From contig NZ_CAMLGS010000012.1 in the NCBI RefSeq assembly GCF_946479685.1, positions 1-62,993 on the forward strand: a stretch of 62,993 bases of DNA. Reading direction: 5' to 3'. The position numbers were made by a program, and so were the translations under genes. A model generated the notes under the pieces. That model was not told the DNA's origin. It made no database searches and worked only from the letters and a program-made list of their open reading frames with translations. Source of the DNA: an uncultured Methylotenera sp. (GTDB taxonomy: Bacteria > Pseudomonadota > Gammaproteobacteria > Burkholderiales > Methylophilaceae). Below, one piece after another: positions 16,158 to 27,367 of this stretch; the stretch's first letter is position 1, and every line of letters begins with the position of its first letter.

Positions 16158-17979
16158 TGCTGTTACCATCAATCACGCGCTCGATACGCGCAACCAGTTC
16201 GCTCCAGCCTACGGTCTGATTGTACCCCATCACCGTAATAGCTGGGATACCACTTCCTTTAACGATAATGTACCCATGCGCGGTTGACTCTACCCCACCC
16301 ATTTCACATACATCATTGCGCAGACGGCAGCTCAACCCCATCTTGCCATAATTAAACTGCTCAAAAAAGCGTAAAAAACTACGCTGCACTGCGGCAGCCG
16401 CGCCACCGCCACCTAATGCCGAGATATTCTCTACCGCGCGTTGTGAAATCTTTTTAGGATACTTACCCGGGCTACTCTGGATACGCGCATCAAACGTCAC
16501 TGGTTTCCAGTTTTGCAGTTCCAGGCCTTTAATATCGCCATCCAATTTACCTTCAATCGCACCGAATGAAAAGGTTCGCGTCAGCGCACCTAACTCCAGG
16601 TTTCTTAAAGCAATATCCGCATTTAATTTAGGCGCTATGCCCAAGGGCGTACGCATGGTTAGCTTAGTCACCGTGGCCGTGCCATCAAACACATTAAGCA
16701 CTACGCTACCATCAGTCGTCAGTATGCCGCCGTTATAAGTCACCAATGGAATTTTGGCTGAAGCCTTACCCTGCATGCGTGGCAACTTAAGCTGTGTACT
16801 AAAGTCTTCCATCGAGATGGGTTCTAGCTCTGCACTCAAATGCCAAAACCACTCATTATGCAAACGGGCGGCGGAAACATTAGACAAGCTGAGCGCACCA
16901 TCCAATATCGGTAAGCGGATATTCGGTGCAGTGATTGAATAACGGTTGGCTACTGCATTGATGTCGGTTTTGCCTAACGGCAGATTTAGCAAGCTACCAC
17001 GCGCATAACTTAAGTTGACGGGGTTAGCAGCATCATAACTCCAGGGAATATTGGCATTGAGCTGATAAAACGCAAACTTCTTATTGATATCCACCACATC
17101 CACTGCATTCAACTGCAAATTGAATGATTGCAACTCGGTGTTTTTTACTTTTAGCTGCAAGGCGGCATTGCCATTTATCGTCGCATTATTAAACGCAGTA
17201 TTACCTAGCAGCGGCTTAAACAGCAAAGGATAAGCTGCGCCCAGATTTAGCTTAGGTAGATTGGCATTTAAATCTAATAACTTAAAATCACTGAGGCGTA
17301 CCGCCCCATCCACATCCATCTCACCTACGCGGTTAATTTTTAAATGTGCCTGCTTCACCGCAAGCACATCATCTTTTAACGTACCCGTTGCCTGTAGCGC
17401 GTGGCCACCACTCTCAACATAAAAAGGCTGCCAATAGACCTCACCGGTTTGCCAGTCTGCGCTTGTTTGCCACTGCCAGCCTGACGATTGCCGTTTTAAT
17501 GCAAGGGTGATTGCCCCGCTCAGCTTTTCGGCGGCATGCAAGCCGGCCTCATCACTAAAACTACCCCCTTTCAAATACAGGGCGGCATCAACATCCAGCT
17601 CATGGCGATGAAATAAGCGTTTGATTTCCAGATCAAAAGGCAAATCCACGCGGGCGCTTTTCAGGCGTCCATTGTCACAACGCACCGCTTCAATGCTGCG
17701 CCGTTTTGGCAGATTACAGCTAAGGTCTAGCTGCGCCCACTCATCCTGCTTGCGCTGTACATCGGCAGCGGTTGGTTTTAATGCAGCACGCAGCGTAACG
17801 CTAGGTTTGGGTTGATTTAGCTGCACCTTTAACGCGATATCTTTTAACGCAATCGTTTTGGCATCGTCTATCGCGTGCTCAAGCTGCCCAACACTGATAG
17901 CAACCTCAGAAACCGCATGTGCCATCAGGCTATGGAATATTAAATAGCAAACACCAGCGATGCGGCCAAGTGCGTTCAT
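16141..17979 (-). CDS. ydbH: YdbH-type AsmA-like intermembrane lipid-transport protein
   Basis: A 612-residue protein with an N-terminal signal or anchor (about residues 2-22). A long series of short beta strands follows, typical of the AsmA/TamB-like beta-groove proteins. The C-terminal part includes GKLDGDIKGLELQNWKPVTFDARI and FFEQFNYGKMGLSCRLRNDVCEMGG, recognisable as a YdbH C-terminal domain. In E. coli YdbH works with TamB and YhdP to carry phospholipids to the outer membrane. E. coli YdbH is longer (about 880 residues), so this one has a shorter groove. It starts 12 bp after cysM. Confidence 0.82.
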   Translation of the reverse strand: MNALGRIAGVCYLIFHSLMAHAVSEVAISVGQLEHAIDDAKTIALKDIALKVQLNQPKPSVTLRAALKPTAADVQRKQDEWAQLDLSCNLPKRRSIEAVRCDNGRLKSARVDLPFDLEIKRLFHRHELDVDAALYLKGGSFSDEAGLHAAEKLSGAITLALKRQSSGWQWQTSADWQTGEVYWQPFYVESGGHALQATGTLKDDVLAVKQAHLKINRVGEMDVDGAVRLSDFKLLDLNANLPKLNLGAAYPLLFKPLLGNTAFNNATINGNAALQLKVKNTELQSFNLQLNAVDVVDINKKFAFYQLNANIPWSYDAANPVNLSYARGSLLNLPLGKTDINAVANRYSITAPNIRLPILDGALSLSNVSAARLHNEWFWHLSAELEPISMEDFSTQLKLPRMQGKASAKIPLVTYNGGILTTDGSVVLNVFDGTATVTKLTMRTPLGIAPKLNADIALRNLELGALTRTFSFGAIEGKLDGDIKGLELQNWKPVTFDARIQSSPGKYPKKISQRAVENISALGGGGAAAAVQRSFLRFFEQFNYGKMGLSCRLRNDVCEMGGVESTAHGYIIVKGSGIPAITVMGYNQTVGWSELVARIERVIDGNSKAIVR

Positions 17980-17991
17980 ATTAGGATGGAA

Positions 17992-18879
17992 CTACGCCGG
18001 ATAAACACCTGTAGAGAGGTAACGGTCGCCTCTATCGCACACAATGCTGACAATCACGGCATTCTCCACACGCTTAGATAACTGCAAAGCAGCATACAAA
18101 GCACCGCCAGATGAAATACCGGCAAAGATACCTTCCATCGTCGCTAATTTACGCGTGGTCTCTTCTGCGTTCTTTTGGCTCACATAAATCAGTTCATCCA
18201 CTGCGCTGGCATTGTAAATAGTGGGCATATACTCTTCTGGCCATTTACGAATCCCGGGTATTTGTGCCCCTTCCTCAGGCTGCACACCCACAATCTGAAT
18301 ATTAGGGTTTTGCTCTTTCAAGAAGCGAGAAGTGCCCATGATGGTACCCGTTGTACCCATGCTGGACACAAAATGCGTGATTTGGCCTTCAGTATCGCGC
18401 CAGATTTCAGGGCCAGTCCCTTCATAATGTGCTAATGGGTTGTCGGCATTGCCAAACTGGTCGAGCACGATACCTTCGCCTTCTGCCTGCATTTTCATGG
18501 CAACATCTCGCGCTAACTCCATGCTGCCTTCTTTGGGGGTCAGCACTAACTCTGCGCCATAGGCTTTCATGCTTTGGCGGCGCTCCACGCTTTGGTTATC
18601 CGGCATCACCAATATCATTTTATAACCACGCATCGCCGCAACCATCGCCAGCGCAATCCCGGTATTGCCACTGGTGGCTTCAATCAAAGTATCACCCGGT
18701 TTAATGTCGCCACGCGCTTCAGCGCGCGTAATCATGGAGTACGCTGGCCTATCTTTTACGGAGCCAGCCGGATTATTGCCTTCGAGTTTCAATAAGATGG
18801 TGTTACTAGTGTTACCAGCCATGCGCTGCAATTTAACTAGCGGCGTGTTGCCAACGAAGTTGTCTATCGTTTTGTACAT
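17992..18879 (-). CDS. cysM: cysteine synthase B (O-acetylserine sulfhydrylase)
   Basis: CysM makes cysteine from O-acetylserine and sulfide or thiosulfate, with PLP. The 295-residue protein opens TIDNFVGNTPLVKLQRM. The PLP lysine is K42 in NPAGSVKDRPA, and the phosphate-binding loop is EATSGNTGIALA. CysM rather than CysK is favoured by its overall length and the region IPGIRKWPEEYMP. It leads the run cysM-ydbH-ynbE-ydbL-exonuclease on the minus strand. The function is unrelated to its downstream neighbours. Confidence 0.93.
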   Translation of the reverse strand: MYKTIDNFVGNTPLVKLQRMAGNTSNTILLKLEGNNPAGSVKDRPAYSMITRAEARGDIKPGDTLIEATSGNTGIALAMVAAMRGYKMILVMPDNQSVERRQSMKAYGAELVLTPKEGSMELARDVAMKMQAEGEGIVLDQFGNADNPLAHYEGTGPEIWRDTEGQITHFVSSMGTTGTIMGTSRFLKEQNPNIQIVGVQPEEGAQIPGIRKWPEEYMPTIYNASAVDELIYVSQKNAEETTRKLATMEGIFAGISSGGALYAALQLSKRVENAVIVSIVCDRGDRYLSTGVYPA

Positions 18880-18936
18880 TCAATAATTTCTCTGTTGTTT
18901 CTTAACTTCAGCTTCAACTTAAGCTTTAGCTGTAAT

Positions 18937-19437
18937 TTAGATTGATTTCTTGCTATTTAATTTAAGCAAATAAATGGCATAAGCACCAAAGCCGATAAAG
19001 GCGATCAGTGACATTTGTGGAATGGTTAAGCCTAAAAAGGTCCAATCAATAGCGGCGCAATCACCCGTGCCTTTAAACACTAACGTCAAGGCTTTTTGTA
19101 ATGGGAAATTCTCAAACATATAGTCAAAGCCCACGCCACAGTCTGCAATCATTTCTTCTTTATGCGCCTGTATCCACCAGTGACGGATGGCAACGCCCGC
19201 ACCGCCAATAGCGGTTAGCACTTGCAGGAGTGACTGTACTTTTAGGCACTTAGGTGCCAAGGCTGCCACTAAAAACAAAGCGCCTAGCGACATAAACACG
19301 ATGCGTTGTGAAATACATAAGGGACAAGGCTCCAGACCATATCGGGTTTGTATCCACAGAGCCAGCCCAACTAAGGCAAAACAGCCCACAAAACCAATGA
19401 AATAACCTGTACGACCAATAAGAATTTTATTTAGCAT
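18937..19437 (-). CDS. dsbB: disulfide bond formation protein B
   Basis: DsbB is the inner-membrane protein that re-oxidises DsbA and passes electrons to quinone. Its 166 residues contain four membrane helices. The active pair CPLC is at 38-41 and the second redox pair is C100 and C127 in the second periplasmic loop. A GTG at 19449 is also possible, but the ATG at 19437 gives the usual short MLN-type start. It is divergent from xseA with about 50 bp between. Confidence 0.92.
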   Translation of the reverse strand: MLNKILIGRTGYFIGFVGCFALVGLALWIQTRYGLEPCPLCISQRIVFMSLGALFLVAALAPKCLKVQSLLQVLTAIGGAGVAIRHWWIQAHKEEMIADCGVGFDYMFENFPLQKALTLVFKGTGDCAAIDWTFLGLTIPQMSLIAFIGFGAYAIYLLKLNSKKSI

Positions 19438-19490
19438 GATGTCCGTCACGATATAATCTCAAAAAATCATTTTAACGGATTAAGCCCATT

Positions 19491-20720
19491 TTGACAGACT
19501 TCGCCGCAAATTTATCTCAAGAAGCCACGACCAATACCAAGGTGCTGTCTGTCAGCGAACTTAACCGTATGGCAAAAAATATCCTGGAACAAAGCTTTCC
19601 ATTATTTTGGGTTTCCGGTGAGGTATCTAACTTTACGCGCGCCGCCAGTGGTCATTGGTACTTTTCACTCAAAGATGCAGGTGCACAGGTACGCTGCGTG
19701 ATGTTTAAAGGCCGCAATAGCTACGTAGATTTCATCCCGCGCGAAGGAGATAAAATCGAAGCACGCGCCACCGTGACCTTATACGAAGCACGTGGCGACT
19801 TTCAGCTCACCGTGGAGTTTGTGCAGCGCGCAGGGCTAGGCGCATTATTTGAAGCCTTTGAAAAGCTGAAAAGAAAGCTAAGCGCTGAAGGGCTGTTTGA
19901 TGCCGGCATCAAACGCGCCATTCCTAAGCACCCCAAACAAATTGGCGTAGTCACTTCGGCTGATGCGGCGGCATTGAGAGATGTACTCACTACACTGAAA
20001 CGCCGCATGCCTAATATCCCGATTATTATTTATCCTACTCCGGTGCAGGGTAAAGGCGCGGCGCAGCTAATCGCCAACGCCATTAACGCCGCACATGAGC
20101 GCGCAGAATGTGATGTGCTTATCATTTGCCGCGGCGGTGGCAGTATTGAAGACTTATGGCAGTTCAATGAAGAAATCGTCGCACGTGCGGTAGCCAACTG
20201 CACCATCCCCACCATCAGCGGCGTTGGCCATGAAACAGATTTCACCATCTGCGATTTTGTGGCGGATATTCGCGCCGCAACACCCACTGCTGCGGCCGAG
20301 CTGGCTACACCATCGCGAGAAGACCTGCTGAATAAAACCTATCAGCTCAAGCTGCGGTTGGCCAAAGACATGCAGTTTGTGCTTAACCAGAAATCTCAGG
20401 CCTTAGATTACCTGGCACGCAGACTGATTTCACCATCACAGCAAGTCGCACAGCAAAAAGCCCAGGTCACACAATTGGCCTATCGTCTAAACAATAGCAT
20501 CAGCCAACAATTACAGCGCAAGCAGCAAAATCTGCTGCGCCTGAACCAAAACCTGCAGCACTTAAATCCGCAAGCGGTTCTCACGCGCGGCTATGCTTTT
20601 GTACAAAATCAGTCCGGTCATATTGTCAGCACCAGCAGCCAGTTACAAAATGGTGACGAAGTTACCCTAACCTTTGGCACAGGCGCTGCTGAAGCCAATA
20701 TTACAAAAATTAGGCATTAG
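19491..20720 (+). CDS. xseA: exodeoxyribonuclease VII large subunit
   Basis: XseA is the catalytic subunit of ExoVII, which degrades single-stranded DNA. The 409-residue protein has an N-terminal OB-fold (FPLFWVSGEVSNFTRAASGHWYF). The nuclease domain carries GVVTSADAAALRDVL, CRGGGSIEDLWQFNEE and SGVGHETDFTICD. A long coiled C-terminus holds many Q/L repeats. The start is TTG at 19491, which gives an N-terminus of normal length; no nearer ATG keeps the OB domain complete. The small subunit xseB is not in the window. Confidence 0.94.
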   Translation: MTDFAANLSQEATTNTKVLSVSELNRMAKNILEQSFPLFWVSGEVSNFTRAASGHWYFSLKDAGAQVRCVMFKGRNSYVDFIPREGDKIEARATVTLYEARGDFQLTVEFVQRAGLGALFEAFEKLKRKLSAEGLFDAGIKRAIPKHPKQIGVVTSADAAALRDVLTTLKRRMPNIPIIIYPTPVQGKGAAQLIANAINAAHERAECDVLIICRGGGSIEDLWQFNEEIVARAVANCTIPTISGVGHETDFTICDFVADIRAATPTAAAELATPSREDLLNKTYQLKLRLAKDMQFVLNQKSQALDYLARRLISPSQQVAQQKAQVTQLAYRLNNSISQQLQRKQQNLLRLNQNLQHLNPQAVLTRGYAFVQNQSGHIVSTSSQLQNGDEVTLTFGTGAAEANITKIRH

Positions 20721-20757
20721 ACCAAATTAATTTTGAATAAAAACAAATACAAATTGA

Positions 20758-20786
20758 TTGGTTTACTAAGAAAATTGGCTGATAAT
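20758..20786 (+). promoter_or_regulatory. likely sigma-70 promoter of kup
   Basis: TTGGTT (20758-20763), a 17-bp spacer and GATAAT (20781-20786) form a good sigma-70 pattern, 38 bp upstream of the kup ATG. Confidence 0.55.
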
Positions 20787-20824
20787 ACCCACCTCAATAA
20801 TTATTAACACTCAAACACACAACA

Positions 20825-22696
20825 ATGTCATCAGCCTCTGGTAGCAACCCCAATCGCGCTGCACTCACGCTTGCCGCACTAGGTGTAGTTTTTGGCGATA
20901 TTGGTACAAGCCCGCTTTACACCATTAAAGAAGTGTTTTCTGTCGGCGTACACCCGGTACCACTGACCGAAACCAATATGTTTGGTATTTTATCGCTCAT
21001 TGTTTGGGCACTGATTATGGTGGTATCGGTGAAATATGTCGCCTTTATCATGCGTGCGGATAACCGTGGCGAGGGCGGCATTATGGCGCTGCTGGCACTG
21101 GCCAGCCGCAAGGCAAAAAAACAGAGAAATATCATGCTGTTAGGTATTTTAGGTGCTTGTATGTTTTATGCAGACGGCATCATTACCCCCGCAATTTCCG
21201 TGTTATCAGCGGTAGAAGGTTTAGAGGTCTCGGCACCGATTCTGCACCCGCTTATCCTTCCCATCACACTAGTCGTATTATTTGTTTTATTCTGGGCGCA
21301 AAACAAAGGCACCGCATTAGTAGGCGCCTTCTTTGGCCCCATCATGCTGATTTGGTTTAGTACCCTAGCCATATTAGGCATCCATGGCATTATGCAGTAC
21401 CCGGTAATCCTCAATGCGCTCAATCCTATCTATGCCATTCACTTCTTCCAATTAAGCCCGTGGATTGCATTTGTGGCATTAGGCGCAGTGGTGCTAGCGG
21501 TCACTGGTGCAGAGGCGCTGTATGCCGACATGGGGCACTTTGGCCGCTTTCCTATCCGTATGGCATGGTTTGGTTTTGTACTGCCAGCGCTCATCCTCAA
21601 CTACTTTGGTCAAGGCGCACTGGTGTTGCAAAATCCAGCCGCAGTCAAAAATCCGTTTTACTTGCTAGCTCCAGAATGGATGCTATTCCCGCTAATTATC
21701 CTAGCAACGCTGGCAGCCGTGATTGCCTCGCAGGCAGTGATTACCGGTGCGTTCTCTGTATCGCGTCAGGCGCTGCAATTAGGCTTTTTACCGCGTATGC
21801 ACGTATCGCACACCTCTGAAAGCCAGCAAGGGCAAATCTACATGCCACGCGTCAACTGGGGGCTAATGGTGGCCGTCATGGTACTGGTCATCGGCTTTGG
21901 CTCATCAGGCAACTTAGCCGCGGCTTACGGCATTGCAGTTACCGGTGACATGGTCATCACCACCCTACTGGCTGGCATTGTGTTTCATACCCTATGGGGC
22001 TGGAGCAAACTACGCACTGGCGCATTGGTTGCACTATTTCTAACGGTTGATATCGCTTTCTTTAGCGCCAACGTGCTTAAAATTCCCGATGGTGGCTGGG
22101 TACCGTTGATCATTGGCGTGGTTATCTTCACCTTGATGATTACCTGGAAAACTGGCCGTAACATGCTGTACAAGCATCTGAAAAACGAAGCCATGGCGCT
22201 GGATCCATTTATTGAGGCGATTAGCGCACACCCCCCAATGCGTGTTGCCGGCACCGCCCTATTTATGACGCCTAACCCGGATGGCGTGCCGCATGCCATG
22301 CTGCACAACCTGAAGCACAACAAAGTGCTGCATGAAAAAGTGGTGATACTAACGGTGAAGTTTTTGGACTTTCCGCGTACTGTACCTGCTGACCGCGTCA
22401 GCGTTGAAGTGTTGCCACATGAGTTTTACCGCGTCACCGTGCAATATGGGTTTAAAGACGAGCCGGACTTGCCAAGAGACTTGGCACTTTGCGCAGAAAA
22501 AGGCCTGGAGTTAGAGGAGATGGACACCTCTTACTTTATTGGTAAAGAAATTTTAATTGCACATGAGTCCCCAGAAATGGCTTACTGGCGCAAGAAAATA
22601 TTTATCGGGCTATTCCGTAGCGCAGAAACCATCACCAATCAGTTTAAGCTGCCACCCAACCGCGTGGTGGAACTTGGGACGCAAGTCAGCTTCTAA
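20825..22696 (+). CDS. kup: low-affinity potassium transporter Kup
   Basis: Kup takes up K+ by proton symport in the inner membrane. The 623-residue protein has about twelve helices in the first 440 residues and a cytoplasmic C-terminal domain. The family signature LGVVFGDIGTSPLYTIKEVF is at the N-terminus, with YADGIITPAISVLSAVEGL and GTEALYADMGHFG-type segments (here GAEALYADMGHFG) later. Length is usual. A single gene with its own promoter. Confidence 0.95.
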   Translation: MSSASGSNPNRAALTLAALGVVFGDIGTSPLYTIKEVFSVGVHPVPLTETNMFGILSLIVWALIMVVSVKYVAFIMRADNRGEGGIMALLALASRKAKKQRNIMLLGILGACMFYADGIITPAISVLSAVEGLEVSAPILHPLILPITLVVLFVLFWAQNKGTALVGAFFGPIMLIWFSTLAILGIHGIMQYPVILNALNPIYAIHFFQLSPWIAFVALGAVVLAVTGAEALYADMGHFGRFPIRMAWFGFVLPALILNYFGQGALVLQNPAAVKNPFYLLAPEWMLFPLIILATLAAVIASQAVITGAFSVSRQALQLGFLPRMHVSHTSESQQGQIYMPRVNWGLMVAVMVLVIGFGSSGNLAAAYGIAVTGDMVITTLLAGIVFHTLWGWSKLRTGALVALFLTVDIAFFSANVLKIPDGGWVPLIIGVVIFTLMITWKTGRNMLYKHLKNEAMALDPFIEAISAHPPMRVAGTALFMTPNPDGVPHAMLHNLKHNKVLHEKVVILTVKFLDFPRTVPADRVSVEVLPHEFYRVTVQYGFKDEPDLPRDLALCAEKGLELEEMDTSYFIGKEILIAHESPEMAYWRKKIFIGLFRSAETITNQFKLPPNRVVELGTQVSF

Positions 22697-22725
22697 CACA
22701 GGGTAAGATATAAATCTTGTTTAAT

Positions 22726-22778
22726 TAACGCACTACATTCAAGCATATTGACTCAACCAAATTGCATGTAGTGCGTTA
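22726..22778. repeat. perfect 13-bp inverted repeat between kup and the M48 gene
   Basis: Arms TAACGCACTACAT (22726-22738) and its exact complement (22766-22778) flank a 27-base loop. No T-run follows. The right arm lies 31 bp upstream of the M48 ATG, so the hairpin could cover the leader of that gene or form an operator pair. Confidence 0.6.
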
Positions 22779-22809
22779 CTGTTTAGACCACGCAAACGGA
22801 TTAATAAAA

Positions 22810-23655
22810 ATGACACCTCTATTTAAACTCAAACCGTCCAGCCTCATCATTTCAGCAGTATTTATGGCTTACTTAAGCGGCTGCGCTACCACCACCCAAG
22901 ACAGCGTTTCAGGCGTAAAACGTACGCAATTACTGCTACTGCCAGAATCACAAGTCACCAGCATGTCAACTCAGGCTTATACCCAAACACTACAAGAGGC
23001 TGAAAAGAAAAAGACCCTGAATGCCAATAAAGCACAGCTGGAACGTGTGCAAAAAATCTCCAATAGACTGATTGCACAAGTTGGCGTGTTCAGGCCAGAT
23101 GCCAGCAAGTGGAAATGGGAAGTCAATGTAGAACACAATGACGAGCTTAACGCGTACTGCATGCCAGGCGGCAAAATCATGGTGTATACCGGTTTGATGG
23201 ATAAACTGAAAGCTACAGATGACGAGCTAGCCGCGGTGATTGGTCATGAAATTGCCCACGCATTGCGCGAACACGGCCGCGAACGTATGTCACAAGCCTA
23301 TGTGCAGCAATTTGGTTTACAAGCCCTAGGCGCAGTGTTGTCTAGCAGCGCTGGCGCGGTTGTTGGCAATGCCTCTATGCAGGCTGCCAATATGGGCTCA
23401 CAACTATTCTTTGCGCTACCAAACGGACGCGAGCAAGAGCGCGAAGCTGATAAAATCGGCCTAGAACTTGCCGCCCGCGCAGGTTACAACCCAGATGCGG
23501 CTGTCACTTTGTGGCAAAAAATGGAAGCACAAGCCGGCGCTACCCCGCCAGAGTTTCTTAGCACCCACCCTGCCAGCGCCAGCCGCATTGCAGAACTACG
23601 TGCTCTCGCCCCTAAAGTCAGGCCGCTATACAACGCAGCAAAAACCGGCAAATAA
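22810..23655 (+). CDS. M48 metallopeptidase lipoprotein (LoiP/YcaL-like)
   Basis: A 281-residue protease with lipobox LSGC (C25) and the zinc motif HEIAH at 146-150. The third ligand is in REQEREADKIGLELAARAGY, and the Met-turn region is typical. It lacks a PDZ domain, unlike the M48 protein at 13308. Family members in E. coli (LoiP, YcaL) sit in the outer membrane and remove stalled or misfolded proteins. The frame is open from a TTG at 22762, but that would put extra residues before a good signal peptide, so the ATG at 22810 is used. Confidence 0.88.
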   Translation: MTPLFKLKPSSLIISAVFMAYLSGCATTTQDSVSGVKRTQLLLLPESQVTSMSTQAYTQTLQEAEKKKTLNANKAQLERVQKISNRLIAQVGVFRPDASKWKWEVNVEHNDELNAYCMPGGKIMVYTGLMDKLKATDDELAAVIGHEIAHALREHGRERMSQAYVQQFGLQALGAVLSSSAGAVVGNASMQAANMGSQLFFALPNGREQEREADKIGLELAARAGYNPDAAVTLWQKMEAQAGATPPEFLSTHPASASRIAELRALAPKVRPLYNAAKTGK

Positions 23656-23676
23656 TCAACTCAGTTAGTAACCATG

Positions 23677-23710
23677 AAAGCGCACAGCGTAAGTTGTGCG
23701 CTTTATTTTT
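23677..23710 (+). terminator. rho-independent terminator after the M48 gene
   Basis: The 10-bp stem AAAGCGCACA (23677-23686) pairs with TGTGCGCTTT (23695-23704) over an 8-base loop and is followed by ATTTTT. Confidence 0.88.
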
Positions 23711-23785
23711 GGGCTATTGTCGTGTTTGAGTTAAAATGTCGCATTAACTAATTTACTCACTTATTCAAAATCAATAGAGAATTTT

Positions 23786-24613
23786 ATGGATCCACGTCAA
23801 AGCATTATCGAAGCAGCGTTTGAAGACCGCGCTAACATCAACCCAGGCAATGCATCTGCTGAAATCAAATCTACTGTAGCTTCTGTGCTTGCAGATTTAG
23901 ACAGCGGCACACTACGCGTTGCTAGCCGTGTAGCTGACACGCAACAATGGGAAACACACCAATGGTTGAAAAAAGCAGTATTGCTTTCATTCCGTCTAAA
24001 AGACAACGAATTAATGGACGATGGCGTAACCAAATACTTTGACAAAGTGCCACCTAAATTTGCAGATTACACTGAAGAAGACTTTAAAGCAGGCGGCTTC
24101 CGTGTGGTGCCTAACGCTATCGTACGTCGTGGTTCATTCATCGGTAAAAATGCAGTATTGATGCCTTCATACGTAAACATCGGTGCTTACGTAGGCGAAG
24201 GTACCATGGTAGACACATGGGCAACAGTAGGTTCATGCGCACAAATCGGTAAAAACGTGCACTTAAGCGGTGGTGTTGGTATTGGTGGCGTATTAGAGCC
24301 TGTACAAGCTGGCCCAACTATCATTGGCGATAACTGCTTTATCGGCGCACGTTCTGAAGTGGTTGAAGGCGTAATTGTGGAAGACAACTGCGTTATCTCT
24401 ATGGGTGTTTACATTGGCCAATCAACCAAAATTTACGACCGCGAAACAGGCGAAGTATTCTACGGCCGCGTACCAGCTGGTTCAGTAGTGGTTTCAGGTA
24501 ACTTGCCATCAAAAGACGGCAGCTACAGCCTGTACTGTGCAGTGATCGTGAAAAAAGTAGATGCCAAAACACTAGGCAAAGTAGGCATCAACGAACTGCT
24601 ACGTGGCATTTAA
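23786..24613 (+). CDS. dapD: 2,3,4,5-tetrahydropyridine-2,6-dicarboxylate N-succinyltransferase
   Basis: DapD adds succinyl-CoA to tetrahydrodipicolinate in the lysine and diaminopimelate pathway. The 275-residue protein has left-handed beta-helix hexapeptide repeats in its C-terminal half (for example [21 protein letters not shown] and [21 protein letters not shown]). The N-terminal helical domain is complete. It is the first gene of a run with the arsC-like gene, dapE and prmB. Confidence 0.96.
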   Translation: MDPRQSIIEAAFEDRANINPGNASAEIKSTVASVLADLDSGTLRVASRVADTQQWETHQWLKKAVLLSFRLKDNELMDDGVTKYFDKVPPKFADYTEEDFKAGGFRVVPNAIVRRGSFIGKNAVLMPSYVNIGAYVGEGTMVDTWATVGSCAQIGKNVHLSGGVGIGGVLEPVQAGPTIIGDNCFIGARSEVVEGVIVEDNCVISMGVYIGQSTKIYDRETGEVFYGRVPAGSVVVSGNLPSKDGSYSLYCAVIVKKVDAKTLGKVGINELLRGI

Positions 24614-24625
24614 GTTTTAATAGTA

Positions 24626-26115
<1,490 letters not shown>

Positions 26116-26184
26116 CAGGCTAAACCTAAGGCGGTGCAATGTATCACCGCCAGTTTAGATGCCAAAAAAATTGCTGATAAAATA

Positions 26185-27096
26185 ATGACTTACAATCAAG
26201 AAACCACAGAACTGCTGACGATTCGTGACTGGCTCAGATTTGCTGTAAGCCAGTTTGAAGCCTCCGATATTTTTTACGGCCACGGCACCGATAACAGTTA
26301 CGATGAAGCAGTGTGGCTCATTATGCGAGCATTACAGCTCCCACTCGATACGCTTGATAACTTCTTAGATGCCAAACTCACTAATAGCGAACGCAGCAAA
26401 CTTGCCAGCTTTATAGAGCAGCGCATCACCAAACACACACCTACAGCCTATCTATTGAAAGAAGCTTGGCTGCAAGGCTTTAAATTCTACGTAGATGAGC
26501 GCGTGCTGATTCCACGCTCATTTATCGCCGAGCTATTAGTCAACGATGGCCTGACCCCTTGGATTGAATACCCAGAACTGGTTAACAATGCGGCAGACAT
26601 TTGCACCGGTAGCGGCTGCTTGGGCGTGTTATTGGCCGATGCATATCCAGATGCCGCAATTGATGTGATTGATATTTCGCAAGATGCGATTGATGTGTGC
26701 AACATCAACATCAATAGTTACGGCTTGCAAGATCGCATCACGGCAATTAAATCTGACATGTTTAGCCAGCTTAAAGGCAAGCGCTACGACCTTATCATCA
26801 GCAACCCACCCTACGTGGATGCGCCATCCATGGCCGCACTTCCGCCAGAATACCGCAATGAGCCGCAATTAGCTCTTGGTAGTGGTGTAGCAGGCTTAGA
26901 CCACACACACACCATTTTGCGTGAAGCAGCAGACTACCTCACTGAAGATGGCGTATTAGTGGTTGAAATCGGCCACAACCGCGATGCCGTACTGGATGCA
27001 TACCCTGACCTGCCATTTACTTGGCTGGAAGTATCATCAGGCGATGCCTTTGTATTTTTACTCACGCGCGATCAGCTAGTCGCACTGCAGCAATAA
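26185..27096 (+). CDS. prmB: 50S ribosomal protein L3 glutamine methyltransferase
   Basis: PrmB N5-methylates a glutamine of ribosomal protein L3. The 303-residue protein has ASDIFYGHGTDNSYDEAVWLI at the N-terminus, the SAM site DICTGSGCLGVLLA and the catalytic NPPYVD. The YGHGTDN segment separates PrmB from PrmC. The frame is open from a GTG at 26134, but the ATG at 26185 gives an N-terminus like known PrmB. Neither start has a good ribosome site, so the start is uncertain. Confidence 0.88.
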   Translation: MTYNQETTELLTIRDWLRFAVSQFEASDIFYGHGTDNSYDEAVWLIMRALQLPLDTLDNFLDAKLTNSERSKLASFIEQRITKHTPTAYLLKEAWLQGFKFYVDERVLIPRSFIAELLVNDGLTPWIEYPELVNNAADICTGSGCLGVLLADAYPDAAIDVIDISQDAIDVCNININSYGLQDRITAIKSDMFSQLKGKRYDLIISNPPYVDAPSMAALPPEYRNEPQLALGSGVAGLDHTHTILREAADYLTEDGVLVVEIGHNRDAVLDAYPDLPFTWLEVSSGDAFVFLLTRDQLVALQQ

Positions 27097-27105
27097 ACAA
27101 GCGCA

Positions 27106-27133
27106 GGCTGCAAGCTAATCATGTCTTGCAGCC
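27106..27133. repeat. hairpin after prmB
   Basis: Perfect 9-bp arms (GGCTGCAAG at 27106-27114, CTTGCAGCC at 27125-27133) have a 10-base loop. There is no T-run; it may be an RNA 3'-end stem. The rest of the 271-bp gap before 27368 shows no other clear element. Confidence 0.5.
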
Positions 27134-27367
27134 ACGTTGCGACGCTATGCACGTCACCATGTGCACATAAGCACAAACTCAGCCCCTCACATCATGCAAT
27201 GGCATGACTCAGAATAAATACAGCCGCTAGCATATTGCGATTATAATTCCGCAGTAGCAGCACGACCCGTAACATAAAAATCTGGTGTGATTCGAATGTA
27301 AGCCATCATCACGCCTTAATAAAAACAAACGGTATACACACAAAATTACCAGCAAGGTTAATCTATT

